From: Streptomyces pactum
GTDB taxonomy: Bacteria; Actinomycetota; Actinomycetes; Streptomycetales; Streptomycetaceae
Direction: 5' to 3'
Assembly: GCF_002005225.1 (NCBI RefSeq)
Contig: NZ_CP019724.1
Coordinates: 868,001-932,000 of the forward strand
Length of the DNA: 64,000 nucleotides
Of this stretch, positions 1 to 7,642 are shown in pieces (the stretch's first letter is position 1; every line of letters starts with the position of its first letter). The notes beneath the pieces were generated by a model. It made no database searches, had not been told where the DNA came from, and saw nothing but the letters and a program-made list of their open reading frames with translations. The translations under genes and the position numbers were made by a program.

Positions 1-875
1 AGCAGGCCCACGGCCGACTCCAGCCGGGCGTGGGCACCGGCGGCGACCGTGCGGTCGTACGCCTCGGTCGCGCGGGCCCACAGCCGGGCCGCCGCCTCCG
101 CCGGTTCGTCCGACGGGTCCAGGTCCGCGTCCTGGGCGAGGATGCCGGCCTCCAGGCGGCGCAGCCGGGGCCCGGGGTCGATGCCCAGGTGTCCGGCGAG
201 CAGGGCGCGGGCGCGGCGCAGCACGGCGAGGGCGTCCGCCTGGCGTCCGGTCCGGTACAGGGCCAGGGCGAGCAGCCGCCAGGCCTCCTCGCGCCAGGGG
301 TGGTCGGTCAGGTGCGCGTCCAGGTCGGGGACCGCCTCGGCGGCCCGGCCCAGGTCCACGAGCAGTTCCGCGCGCCGTTCGACGGCACGCAGCCGCAGTT
401 CGGTGAGCCGGGAGCGCTCGCCGCGGACCCACTCCTGCCCGCCGAACTCGGCGTAGGCGGGGCCCCGCCACTGCGCCAGAGCCGTCCGGAGCCGGTCCGG
501 AGCCCGCGTGGCCGGCAGCCGGCCGGCCTCCGCGACGGCCGCCTCGAAACGCCACGCGTCCACGGCGTCCGGCGCCGCGCGCAGGGCGTACCCGGGCCCC
601 TCGGTGACCAGCAGCCGGGCCGGGGCCCGCGGCGGGCGGTCGGGTTCCAGGGCGCGGCGCAGATCCCCCACGAAGGTGCGCACCGCGCCCACGGCCCGCG
701 GCGGCGGTGCGTCCTCCCACAGGTCCTCGACCAGGCGGGCCAGCGGGACGACCCGCCGCCGGGCCAGAAGAAGGCGGGCCAGCACGGCGCGGTGCCGGGG
801 GCCCTTGAGAGCGAGCACGTCGCCGGCGCGTTCGGCCGTGACCGGCCCGAGCACACCGAACGTGACCGCTTCCAT
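1..875 (-). CDS. SARP/AfsR-type transcriptional regulator (partial, C-terminus beyond window)
   Basis: Reading the minus strand from ATG at 875 gives an open frame with no stop before the left edge, so only the N-terminal ~291 residues are visible. Residues ~1-100 form a winged-helix DNA-binding domain (start MEAVTFGVLGPV, with LKGPRHRAVLARLL and a C-terminal GPGYAL turn) of the OmpR-like kind found in SARPs. Residues ~105-250 match a bacterial transcriptional activation domain (helical repeats around DAWRFE, LTELRLRAVERRAELLVDLG and WREEAWRLLALALYRTGR). Family members activate secondary-metabolite or regulatory genes. Whether NB-ARC or TPR domains follow cannot be seen. No biosynthetic genes lie on the visible side, so the target is unknown. 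Confidence 0.85.
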   Translation of the reverse strand, partial: MEAVTFGVLGPVTAERAGDVLALKGPRHRAVLARLLLARRRVVPLARLVEDLWEDAPPPRAVGAVRTFVGDLRRALEPDRPPRAPARLLVTEGPGYALRAAPDAVDAWRFEAAVAEAGRLPATRAPDRLRTALAQWRGPAYAEFGGQEWVRGERSRLTELRLRAVERRAELLVDLGRAAEAVPDLDAHLTDHPWREEAWRLLALALYRTGRQADALAVLRRARALLAGHLGIDPGPRLRRLEAGILAQDADLDPSDEPAEAAARLWARATEAYDRTVAAGAHARLESAVGL

Positions 876-1066
876 GTTCCGTCCGCTCCGATCCGCCACC
901 GCCCGTGCGCTCACCACGGTACGCGTGCTGATCCGTTGCTGATCCGGGCCCGGCAGGCTCGAAGGCGTCATCAGCGTGCTGCACGCGGACCCGACGTGAG
1001 CGGGCCCTGGGGGGCAGCCCTGATGCCAGCAGTCCCGCCATCAGCGGTTCCGGCATGGGCGGAGCT

Positions 1067-1156
1067 GATGTGAGCAGCCCCGACATGAGCGGACCTGAGG
1101 TGAGCAGACCCGACATGAGCGGACCTGAGGTGAGCAGACCCGACATGAGCAGAAAG
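1067..1156 (+). repeat. 15-bp tandem repeat, six units
   Basis: Six consecutive 15-base units alternate between forms like GACATGAGCGGACCT and GAGGTGAGCAGACCC. The two central 30-base pairs (1081-1140) are identical. Every unit contains an ATG or GTG in the same frame as the downstream hydrolase, so reading through would add a five-residue repeat (SGPEV/SRPDM) to its N-terminus. The last unit supplies the AAAGG used as ribosome-binding site. Confidence 0.9.
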
Positions 1157-1168
1157 GCACATACCAGC

Positions 1169-2047
1169 ATGGAACCGACCATCCCGGGCTTCGACCACGA
1201 CCGCGTCACGGTCGCCGACGGTGTCGCCCTGAACGTGGCCGTCGGCGGCTCCGGCAGCCCGATCGTGCTGCTGCACGGCTTCCCGCAGACCCATCTGATG
1301 TGGCGGCACGTCGCCGCCGACCTCGCGGCCGACCACACCGTCGTCTGCCCCGACCTGCGCGGTTACGGCGCCAGCGACAAGCCGGCCGACCCGGACGGCA
1401 CCGCCTACGCCAAGCGGACCATGGCCGCCGACGTCGTCGCCCTCGCCCGCGCGCTCGGCCACGAGCGTTTCGCGCTGGCCGGGCACGACCGGGGCGCCCT
1501 CGTCGCGGTGCGGGCCGGGCTCGACCACCCGGACGCGGTGACGCACCTGGCCGCGCTGGACGTGCTGCCGACCCTCGACATGTGGGACGTCCTGCGCGGC
1601 ACCACGGCGGCGGTCGGCTTCCACCTCTACCTGATGGCGCAGCCTCCCGGACTGCCGGAGCAGTTGATCGGCGCCGCGCCGGACGCCTTCTTCGGTCACT
1701 TCCTCGACATCTGGACACGCAACCCGGACGCCCTGCCCGCCGACGTACGCGCCGCCTACCTCGAGGCGTCCCGCGAGGCGGTGCCGTCCATCGTGGCCGA
1801 CTACCGTGCCTCGGCCGGCATCGACGTCGCCCACGACCGGGCAGACCGCGACAACGGCAACCGGCTGCGGATGCCCGTGACCGTCCTCCAGCAGGACTGG
1901 GGTGCCGCCCTCGGCTACGACGCCGCCGCGCTGTGGCGGGCGTGGGCCCCGGACTTGCGGCACGAAACCGTCGACTGCGGCCACTTCATGGCGGAGGAGG
2001 CGCCCGGCGAGGTCGCCGGGTCGCTGCGGAAGCTGCTGACCCGGTAG
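1169..2047 (+). CDS. Alpha/beta hydrolase (haloacetate dehalogenase / epoxide hydrolase-like)
   Basis: A 292-residue alpha/beta-hydrolase fold protein, probably cytosolic. Visible motifs are the oxyanion region LLHGFPQTHLMWR, the strand/helix DLRGYGASDKP, the nucleophile elbow AGHDRG with an Asp nucleophile (the haloalkane/haloacetate dehalogenase and epoxide hydrolase type, not the Ser of esterases), and a terminal DCGHFMAEEAP with the catalytic His. The frame is open upstream to 1055 through a tandem repeat. I chose ATG 1169 because AAAGG at 1153-1157 sits at workable spacing and the homologous domain begins immediately. The substrate cannot be told from sequence. An MFS exporter follows 106 bases downstream in the same direction. 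Confidence 0.85.
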   Translation: MEPTIPGFDHDRVTVADGVALNVAVGGSGSPIVLLHGFPQTHLMWRHVAADLAADHTVVCPDLRGYGASDKPADPDGTAYAKRTMAADVVALARALGHERFALAGHDRGALVAVRAGLDHPDAVTHLAALDVLPTLDMWDVLRGTTAAVGFHLYLMAQPPGLPEQLIGAAPDAFFGHFLDIWTRNPDALPADVRAAYLEASREAVPSIVADYRASAGIDVAHDRADRDNGNRLRMPVTVLQQDWGAALGYDAAALWRAWAPDLRHETVDCGHFMAEEAPGEVAGSLRKLLTR

Positions 2048-2080
2048 GCCACGGGCGGGCCGGGTGTCGGCGGTCCGGCG

Positions 2081-2097
2081 TACAACGGCCGGTTGTA
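2081..2097. promoter_or_regulatory. Inverted repeat TACAAC-N5-GTTGTA before MFS gene
   Basis: Arms TACAAC and GTTGTA are perfect 6-bp inverted repeats around a GC-rich 5-base centre. A further GGTTGT half-like sequence follows at about 2112. Position in the short spacer ahead of the exporter suggests a repressor operator. The cognate regulator is not identifiable in the window. Confidence 0.45.
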
Positions 2098-2153
2098 CGT
2101 GCTGTCCGACCGGTTGTTTGATCGCGACGACGGCCACTCGCTTTGATGGCGGC

Positions 2154-3413
2154 GTGACGGAGTCGGGCGTGGGGGGCAGCGGGTCGCTGGGGCGGCGGTT
2201 CGGGTGGCTGTGGGCCGCCTATTCCGTCAGCACGTTCGGCACGAGGCTCGCGTTCGACGCGTTCGCGCTGATCGCGGTCGTGGTGCTGGACGCCGGAACG
2301 GCGCAGGTGGCGGCGCTCGCGGCGACCGGTCTCGCGGTGGGCGCGCTGGTGGCGGTGCCGCTGGGGCCCTGGGTGGAGTTCCGGCGCAAGCGGCCGGTCA
2401 TGGTCGCGATGGACCTGATCCGGTGCGCGGTGCTGTTGACCGTGCCGTTCGCGTTCGCGTTCGGCCGGCTCGGCTTCGCCCAGTTGCTGGTGGTGTCGGT
2501 CGTCGTCGCCGCGGCCGACATCGCGTTCAGGGCGGCCGCCGGTTCCTGTCTCAAGGCACTGGTACGGCCACCGGACCTGCTGGCCGCGAACAGCCGGTTC
2601 GAGGCGACGACCTGGACCGCGACGATGCTCGGGCCTCCGCTCGGCGGGGCCGCGATCGGGATCTTCGGACCGGTGGTGACGGTGGCGGTCGACGCGGTCA
2701 GCTACCTGTTGTCGGCCCTGGGGATCCGCGCGATCGGCGGCGGGGAGCCGCCCCCGCGACGTGCCGACGCGCCCCGGCCGCGGGCCGGTGACCTGCTGGA
2801 CGACTGGCGGTACGTGCTGGCCTCGCCGGGTCTGCGCCCGCTGTTCCTCAACACGGTCCTGGTCAACGGTCTGATCATGGCGACCACACCGCTGCTGGCC
2901 GTCCTCATGCTGGGCGATCTGGGCTTCGCGCCGTGGCAGTACGGGCTCGCCTTCGCGGTGCCGTGCGCGGGCGGACTGATCGGCTCCCGGCTGGCCGGCC
3001 CGCTCGTGGCGCGCTTCGGGCAGCACCGGGTGCTGGTCGCCAGCGGGGTACTGCGCGTGTGCTGGCCCGTCGGGCTGGCCTTCGTCGGCCCCGGAACCCC
3101 GGGACTGGTCCTGGTGATGGTCGTCGAGTTCGGGCTGATCACGTCCGTGGGCGTGTTCAACCCGGTGTACGCCACCCGCCGGCTGGACCTGACCCCGGCG
3201 GACAGGGTCGCGCGCACCCTGACCGCCTGGACGGTCAGCGGGAAGCTGGCGACCGCGGGCCTGACCGCGGTGTGGGGTCTGCTGGCGGGCCTGACCGGAC
3301 CGCGTACGGCCGTCGCGCTCGCGGGCGTGCTGATGCTCGCGACACCGCTGCTCCTGCCACGGCGGGACCGCGACTTGGGCCGGCCCTTGGTGGGGCCCGC
3401 CGGTGACCGGTGA
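2154..3413 (+). CDS. MFS transporter (EntS-like/MFS_3 exporter)
   Basis: About 419 residues with around twelve hydrophobic segments. The first begins near FGWLWAAYSVSTFG and is followed by the loop PLGPWVEFRRKRPVM typical of the MFS signature between helices 2 and 3. A central hydrophilic loop rich in Pro/Arg/Asp (PPPRRADAPRPRAGD) separates the two halves. Related proteins export siderophores, drugs or other small molecules by proton antiport. GTG 2154 is preferred because homology starts there, but no strong ribosome-binding site is visible and the frame stays open to GTG 2064, so the start is uncertain. An inverted repeat lies just upstream. The gene converges on the unknown gene ending at 3640. 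Confidence 0.85.
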   Translation: MTESGVGGSGSLGRRFGWLWAAYSVSTFGTRLAFDAFALIAVVVLDAGTAQVAALAATGLAVGALVAVPLGPWVEFRRKRPVMVAMDLIRCAVLLTVPFAFAFGRLGFAQLLVVSVVVAAADIAFRAAAGSCLKALVRPPDLLAANSRFEATTWTATMLGPPLGGAAIGIFGPVVTVAVDAVSYLLSALGIRAIGGGEPPPRRADAPRPRAGDLLDDWRYVLASPGLRPLFLNTVLVNGLIMATTPLLAVLMLGDLGFAPWQYGLAFAVPCAGGLIGSRLAGPLVARFGQHRVLVASGVLRVCWPVGLAFVGPGTPGLVLVMVVEFGLITSVGVFNPVYATRRLDLTPADRVARTLTAWTVSGKLATAGLTAVWGLLAGLTGPRTAVALAGVLMLATPLLLPRRDRDLGRPLVGPAGDR

Positions 3414-3639
3414 AGTGCCACCAGTCGTCGTCGTTCCGCAGGCCGCTCGACCGGTGCCCGCCGCCCTCCCGGCCCGTCGCCGCTCAGGTCGCCGGCGGCG
3501 GTGACACCGGCCACGGCGTTCCGGTCGCCGGTGCCGATCGGACCGGGTCGTCCGAAGTCGCCACCGCCGACACCCTGAGGGCCACAGCCTGCCCCGGCCG
3601 GCGGGGCACGCCCGCTCCCCGCGCGGGGCAGGCTGCCCG

Positions 3640-4719
3640 CTACCGCGGTGGCGTGCCCCGGCCGAGGGCGGGGAACTCCCGGCGGGCCTCGGCGAACAGG
3701 GCCGGGTAGTCGGTGCCGTGGGTGACCGCGGCGGCGAAGAGGGCGCCGAGCGCGGCACGCAGCGGGTCGGGTTCGGCCGCGGCGCGCAGCGCGGGCATGG
3801 CCATGGCCTGTCGCAGCGGGTTGCCGCGGCATCCGTCGCCCGTGTCCGTCGCGGTACGGGTGATCCGGTCGTCGGTGAAGAAGCGCTCCCAGGCTCGCCG
3901 GGGGTCGTCGAAGGGGGCCGGCAGGGCCTCCCCGCGGTCCAGCGCCGCGAGCGCGGGCGTGATCCAGTCGACGTCGTCCAGACCCGCCGCGGTGAAGGCC
4001 CGGTGGGCCGCCCACCGGGCGAGGCTCCGCTGCGTCGCCGGACACACCCCGTCGACGGCGTCGAGCAGGTCCCGGTCCAGTGGGACGAGCCCGCGCGCGT
4101 CGCCGCCGACCTCCCGTACACGCCGGCTGGGCAGCCGGCCGCCCCAGGACAGGGTCTCCGCGCGGTCCTGCGCGGTCCCTTCCCCGCGAGGGGGCGGCGG
4201 CAGACTGCGCGCGTACCGGTGCCGGCCCTCGGCGCTGCGTGAGGTCTGCCGCACGACCCGGTCGGCGGCGGGCGGGGCGGGCCAGAACTGCAGCAGGTAG
4301 TAACCCACCGGCCCGGCGTCGTCGGCCCCGGTGGACTCGGTCGCGCCGCCCCGGTCCATGTCCCGTCCGCAGTAGCGCACCCGGTGGTCGGCGGGCGGCA
4401 GGTCCATCTCGCACAACGCCCGCCGGCCGCAGGGCAGGACGGCCGTCGAGGGGGAGACGGGCCGGAAGGACGCCTCCACCACGTCCTCCCAGCCGTCGTC
4501 GAGCGGCGGGGCGGCCCCGTGCAGCTCGACGGTCAGCCCGACCCTGCCGGTGCGCAGACCGGTGCCCAGAAAGAGGCAGCCGGGGACGGCCGCACCGCAC
4601 AGACCGTTGAGCTGTCCGGCGCAGGCCTCCGACGGCACCGGTCCGCGCGGGTTTTGACGGCTGTCCACATGGAACCTCCCGTGGACGACCGGCAGTTCAC
4701 CGCTGTACACCCTCCGCAT
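3640..4719 (-). CDS. Unrecognised protein, 359 aa
   Basis: I do not recognise this family with certainty. The N-terminal ~165 residues look like a compact beta-rich domain with paired cysteines (GQLNGLCGAAVPGC, GRRALCEMD, VRYCGRDMD) and a closing YYLLQFWPAPPAADRVVRQTS segment, a pattern I recall from actinobacterial proteins of unknown role. After a basic, proline-rich linker, a helical C-terminal half (~215-355) is rich in Ala, Arg and Asp. No signal peptide or membrane segment is seen. ATG 4719 follows a purine-rich AGGGGG. The GC-rich spacer 3414-3639 contains the palindrome CCCCGCGCGGGG at 3617-3628 and nothing else I can support. Confidence 0.6.
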   Translation of the reverse strand: MRRVYSGELPVVHGRFHVDSRQNPRGPVPSEACAGQLNGLCGAAVPGCLFLGTGLRTGRVGLTVELHGAAPPLDDGWEDVVEASFRPVSPSTAVLPCGRRALCEMDLPPADHRVRYCGRDMDRGGATESTGADDAGPVGYYLLQFWPAPPAADRVVRQTSRSAEGRHRYARSLPPPPRGEGTAQDRAETLSWGGRLPSRRVREVGGDARGLVPLDRDLLDAVDGVCPATQRSLARWAAHRAFTAAGLDDVDWITPALAALDRGEALPAPFDDPRRAWERFFTDDRITRTATDTGDGCRGNPLRQAMAMPALRAAAEPDPLRAALGALFAAAVTHGTDYPALFAEARREFPALGRGTPPR

Positions 4720-4819
4720 GACCGCCCCCTGATCGCGTCCGACTCCCTGAGGCCACCAGTATGCGGAGGGGGTGTGACAACAGGCAGGAGAAGGCGGGCG
4801 GCGGGTGTGCGGACGCGGG

Positions 4820-5248
4820 TCAGCGGGCCCCGGGAACGTCCTCGGTGACGCCGTTCAGCGGCGAGGACGGGTCACTGCCGTAGGGCCGGGTGAAGGCCTC
4901 CATGCCGTGCCCGGACGGATCGGAGAAGTAGACACCCCGGCCGCCGTCGTTGCGGTTGATCCGGCGCGGATACCGGCCGTGCGGATCGGCCTGAATGGGT
5001 ACGCCGTCCGCCACGAGCCGGGCGAGGACCGCGTCGAACTCGTCCTCGGAGACGAGGAACGCGTAGTGCTGCACGGGGATGTCGATGTCGACGGTGGCGA
5101 AATCGAGGGTGACGCCGTTGGCGGTCGTCACGGGCAGGAACATCCCGGCCGGTTCGCCGACCTGAAGCCCCAGGATCCCGGCGAGGAAGTGAGCGGACTT
5201 CTCCCGGTCGCGGGAGAGAACGATGGTGTGGTTGAACTCGACTGACAC
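4820..5248 (-). CDS. VOC family (glyoxalase/bleomycin-resistance fold) protein
   Basis: A 142-residue protein with two beta-alpha-beta-beta-beta modules. Candidate metal ligands are His7 (NHTI), the His of VQHYAF and the Glu of GHGMEAF. VYFSDPSGHGMEAF is the usual VOC closing motif. Family members include glyoxalase I, extradiol dioxygenases and antibiotic-binding proteins. The substrate is not evident here. GTG 5248 follows GGAGG at suitable spacing. It lies downstream of the PPOX gene on the same strand, with a hairpin between them. Confidence 0.85.
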   Translation of the reverse strand: MSVEFNHTIVLSRDREKSAHFLAGILGLQVGEPAGMFLPVTTANGVTLDFATVDIDIPVQHYAFLVSEDEFDAVLARLVADGVPIQADPHGRYPRRINRNDGGRGVYFSDPSGHGMEAFTRPYGSDPSSPLNGVTEDVPGAR

Positions 5249-5346
5249 GGGTCAATGCCTCCACGGGCATCTCCGCGGCGCCTCCATGCCTCACCCGGAC
5301 GGTGACCGGCACGCGATGCCGCGCCGTGGATCTTAGACGAGGCCGT

Positions 5347-5368
5347 CGCGGGGTGTCGAGACCCCGCG
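5347..5368 (-). terminator. Hairpin downstream of PPOX gene
   Basis: CGCGGGGT / ACCCCGCG form an 8-bp perfect stem with a 6-base loop in the spacer between the PPOX and VOC genes. There is no U-tract, which is common in this kind of genome. Confidence 0.5.
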
Positions 5369-5473
5369 GCCGCCGGAGCCGGCGCACCGACCGGTACGGG
5401 ACCTCGCCGTCGGCGGACCGGCCGGTGCGTTCGCGGCGGACCGGCCCGGGGGGCGTGCCTCGCCGGCCGGCGC

Positions 5474-5899
5474 TCAGGGGGACGCCTGGTCGCTGTCCTT
5501 CATCGCGCCCCAGCCGTGCCAGCGCTCCACCTCGATCCAGGCGCTGACCCGGGGACGGACCCGGTCCGGGTACGGGTTGCCCGTGTAGTGCCTGGAGAGG
5601 CGGTCGATGCCGGTGAGGTCCTCGTCGTCGCGGGTCTCGGTGACGCGGCCGATGAGGGTGACGTGCGTGTACCAGTCGTCGCCCGCGAGGACGGTGAGGG
5701 TCACGCGCGGATCCCGGCGCAGGTGCCCGAGGCGTACCCGGCCCTCGTCGAGGTTGATGAGGACCCGGCCGTCGTCCTCCCACAGGTACCAGGTGGGCGC
5801 GGAGACGGGAGCGCCGTCCGAACGGAGGGTGGCCATGACGCACGGGTTGGGACGGCGCAGCAGGTCGACGGCCTCGGGCGGCAGCGGCGGCTTGGACAT
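5474..5899 (-). CDS. PPOX-class (pyridoxamine oxidase-like) F420/flavin-dependent oxidoreductase
   Basis: A 141-residue single-domain split-barrel protein. CVMATLRSDGAPVSAPTWYLWEDDGRVLINL and the following LGHLRRDPRVTLTVL are typical of the actinobacterial PPOX family that uses F420 or FMN. WIEVERWHGWG near the end is also family-typical. Such enzymes reduce diverse small molecules, and the substrate is unknown. ATG 5899 has GAGGAG five bases upstream. The leader at 5915-5975 holds imperfect direct repeats of ACACCAAGC (minus strand) that could be regulatory. Confidence 0.85.
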   Translation of the reverse strand: MSKPPLPPEAVDLLRRPNPCVMATLRSDGAPVSAPTWYLWEDDGRVLINLDEGRVRLGHLRRDPRVTLTVLAGDDWYTHVTLIGRVTETRDDEDLTGIDRLSRHYTGNPYPDRVRPRVSAWIEVERWHGWGAMKDSDQASP

Positions 5900-6009
5900 G
5901 AGAACTCCTCGGGTCTTGACGTGGCTTGGTGTCGCTTGGTGTGTCTCGGTGTGTGCCGAGGCTGTGTCGGCGTTCCGGTCGTTACGTCCACCCGGTACCC
6001 CGGGAGCGT

Positions 6010-6900
6010 TCAGTCGGACGGCTTCTCGTCGAAACTGGCGAAGTACGCCGCCGCCATGTCCTCGTCGCCGTGCCCCTGCGCGGCGGCGCGCGCCAGGCGT
6101 TCCGCGCCGGCGGCGGCCACGTCCAGGCGGACGCCGTTCGCCTCGCCGGCCTCGACGATCAGCCGGGCGTCCTTCGCGGCGGTGGTGACCGCGAACTGCG
6201 CGGGCGTCAGCGCGCCGTCACGGATCATCCGGGCCTTGGCGCGCAGGTAGCCCATGTCGAGCGGGCCGCCGGCGATGGCGTCGAAGAAGCCGTCCGGGTC
6301 CACGCCCAGTGCCCTGGCCAGCGCCAGGACCTCGCCCGCCGCGTTGGTGGCGGCGAGGACCCAACTGTTGGCCACCAGCTTCAGCCGGGTGGCGCTGCCG
6401 GCGGCGCCGTCCTCGCCGGTCCACACCGTGCGGGAGCCGACGGCGTCCAGGACGGGTGCCACCGCGTCCCGTGCGTCGGCCGGGCCGGCGGCCAGGACCA
6501 GCAGTTGGCCGTCCTCGGCGGGTTGCCGGGTGCCGAGGACGGGTGCGTCGAAGAAGACGAGGCCGTGTTCGTGGGCGAAGGCGGCCAGGTCGGCGACCGC
6601 GTCGACGCCGGCGGTGGTCGACTGGATCCACGCGGCACCGGGGCGCAGGCCGGGGACGGCCTGCCGCATGACGTCGAGCGCGGCCGGGCCGTCGTACAGC
6701 ATGGTGAGGACGGCGTCGGCGCCCCGTACCGCCTCCTCGGGGCTGCCCGCGACGCGTACGCCGTCGGCGGCCAGCGGCTCGGCCTTGCCCCGGCTGCGGT
6801 TCCAGGCGCGGACGGTGTGCCCGGCGCGGACGAGGTTGCGGGCCATGGCGGCACCCATGATGCCGGTTCCCAGGACGCTCACGGTGAGCTGGTCGGTCAT
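6010..6900 (-). CDS. NAD(P)-dependent beta-hydroxyacid dehydrogenase (3-hydroxyisobutyrate dehydrogenase-like)
   Basis: A 296-residue protein with an N-terminal Rossmann fold (VSVLGTGIMGAAMARNLVRAGHTVRAWNR, residues ~7-35), a substrate loop near 120 (FFDAPVLGTRQPAEDGQL) and the all-alpha C-terminal domain carrying the catalytic Lys in RLKLVANSW. It belongs to the 6-phosphogluconate/3-hydroxyisobutyrate dehydrogenase superfamily. The DAPV[LS]GT loop fits imine-reductase- or glyoxylate-reductase-like relatives as well, so the substrate is open. The frame extends upstream to 7179, but ATG 6900 (MTDQLTVSVLG) begins exactly at the nucleotide fold. Divergent from the PemK/MazF-like gene. Confidence 0.85.
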   Translation of the reverse strand: MTDQLTVSVLGTGIMGAAMARNLVRAGHTVRAWNRSRGKAEPLAADGVRVAGSPEEAVRGADAVLTMLYDGPAALDVMRQAVPGLRPGAAWIQSTTAGVDAVADLAAFAHEHGLVFFDAPVLGTRQPAEDGQLLVLAAGPADARDAVAPVLDAVGSRTVWTGEDGAAGSATRLKLVANSWVLAATNAAGEVLALARALGVDPDGFFDAIAGGPLDMGYLRAKARMIRDGALTPAQFAVTTAAKDARLIVEAGEANGVRLDVAAAGAERLARAAAQGHGDEDMAAAYFASFDEKPSD

Positions 6901-7096
6901 GACGTCGGCTTTCTGTGCTCGTACGGGACGGTGGCCGGGGCTCCGGGCGCGGGGCCCGGTGATCAGCCTGCCATCCGGTGGCGGGCGGCGCCGTTCGGTC
7001 CGGCCGGCCAGGTCCGGTTGCCGTCCACGAAGACGGCACCTCGTGCCGCCGACGACCCGTGGAGGGCCGCGCGTGCGCGTCCCGTACGGTACGGCC

Positions 7097-7570
7097 GTGA
7101 GCGCCTTTCCCGAAGACACCGAAGACACCGAAGACACCCACGACACCGTCCCCGGCCGCTTCGGCCCCGCCGCCACCACCGAGGCCGACGCCCGGACCGT
7201 GGGCCGGGTGCGTACCGAGTACTCCCCCGCGCACGACGGGGACCCGGATCCCGGCGAGATCGTGTGGACGTGGGTGCCCTACGAGGAGAACGACGGCCGC
7301 GGCAAGGACCGGCCCGTGCTCGTGGTCGCCCGGGAGGCCGCCGGCACGCTGCTGGCCGTTCAGTTGTCCAGCAAGCGCCATGACGGGGACCGGGAGTGGG
7401 TGCCCATCGGGGGCGGGCCCTGGGACCGGTCCGGGCGGGACTCCTGGGTCGCCGTGGACCGGGTGCTGCGGCTGCACGACGCCGGTATGCGCCGCGAGGC
7501 GTGCGCCCTGGACCGGCCGCGCTTCGACCTCGTACGGCAGCGGCTGCGGGAGCGTTACGGCTGGAGCTGA
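7097..7570 (+). CDS. PemK/MazF-fold family protein, orphan
   Basis: 157 residues from GTG 7097. The core IVWTWVPYEENDGRGKDRPVLVVARE, followed by LLAVQLSSKRH and a C-terminal RREACALDRPRFDLVRQRLRERYGW, matches the actinobacterial PemK/MazF-fold family, whose classical members are mRNA endonuclease toxins. No antitoxin-sized gene is upstream, and the gene stands alone between divergent and convergent neighbours, so I doubt it acts as a classical toxin. Near the N-terminus, a 9-base tandem repeat at 7111-7147 encodes EDT-EDT-EDT-HDT, an acidic tag not expected in the family core. Confidence 0.75.
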   Translation: MSAFPEDTEDTEDTHDTVPGRFGPAATTEADARTVGRVRTEYSPAHDGDPDPGEIVWTWVPYEENDGRGKDRPVLVVAREAAGTLLAVQLSSKRHDGDREWVPIGGGPWDRSGRDSWVAVDRVLRLHDAGMRREACALDRPRFDLVRQRLRERYGWS

Positions 7571-7573
7571 CGC

Positions 7574-7618
7574 CTCCCTCCCCCGCGCCTCCCTTCCCCG
7601 CGCCTTCCTCCCCCGGCC
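7574..7618. repeat. Three 15-bp C-rich tandem units
   Basis: Three adjacent imperfect 15-base units (first CTCCCTCCCCCGCGC) fill the spacer between the convergent PemK/MazF-like and PARG genes. Confidence 0.75.
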
Positions 7619-7642
7619 CTTCACCGGCCCGCGGAACGCCTG

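Noticed and set aside
1..875. A secondary-metabolite cluster signalled by the SARP gene
   Set aside because: No biosynthetic genes are visible to its right; the left side cannot be seen.
1986..4600. Long minus-strand frames across the MFS gene
   Set aside because: They are antisense shadows of the MFS gene and of the unknown 3640-4719 gene, rich in Arg/Pro and without domain patterns.
7097..7570. A complete toxin-antitoxin module
   Set aside because: Only the PemK/MazF-like gene is present; no small antitoxin gene lies on either side.
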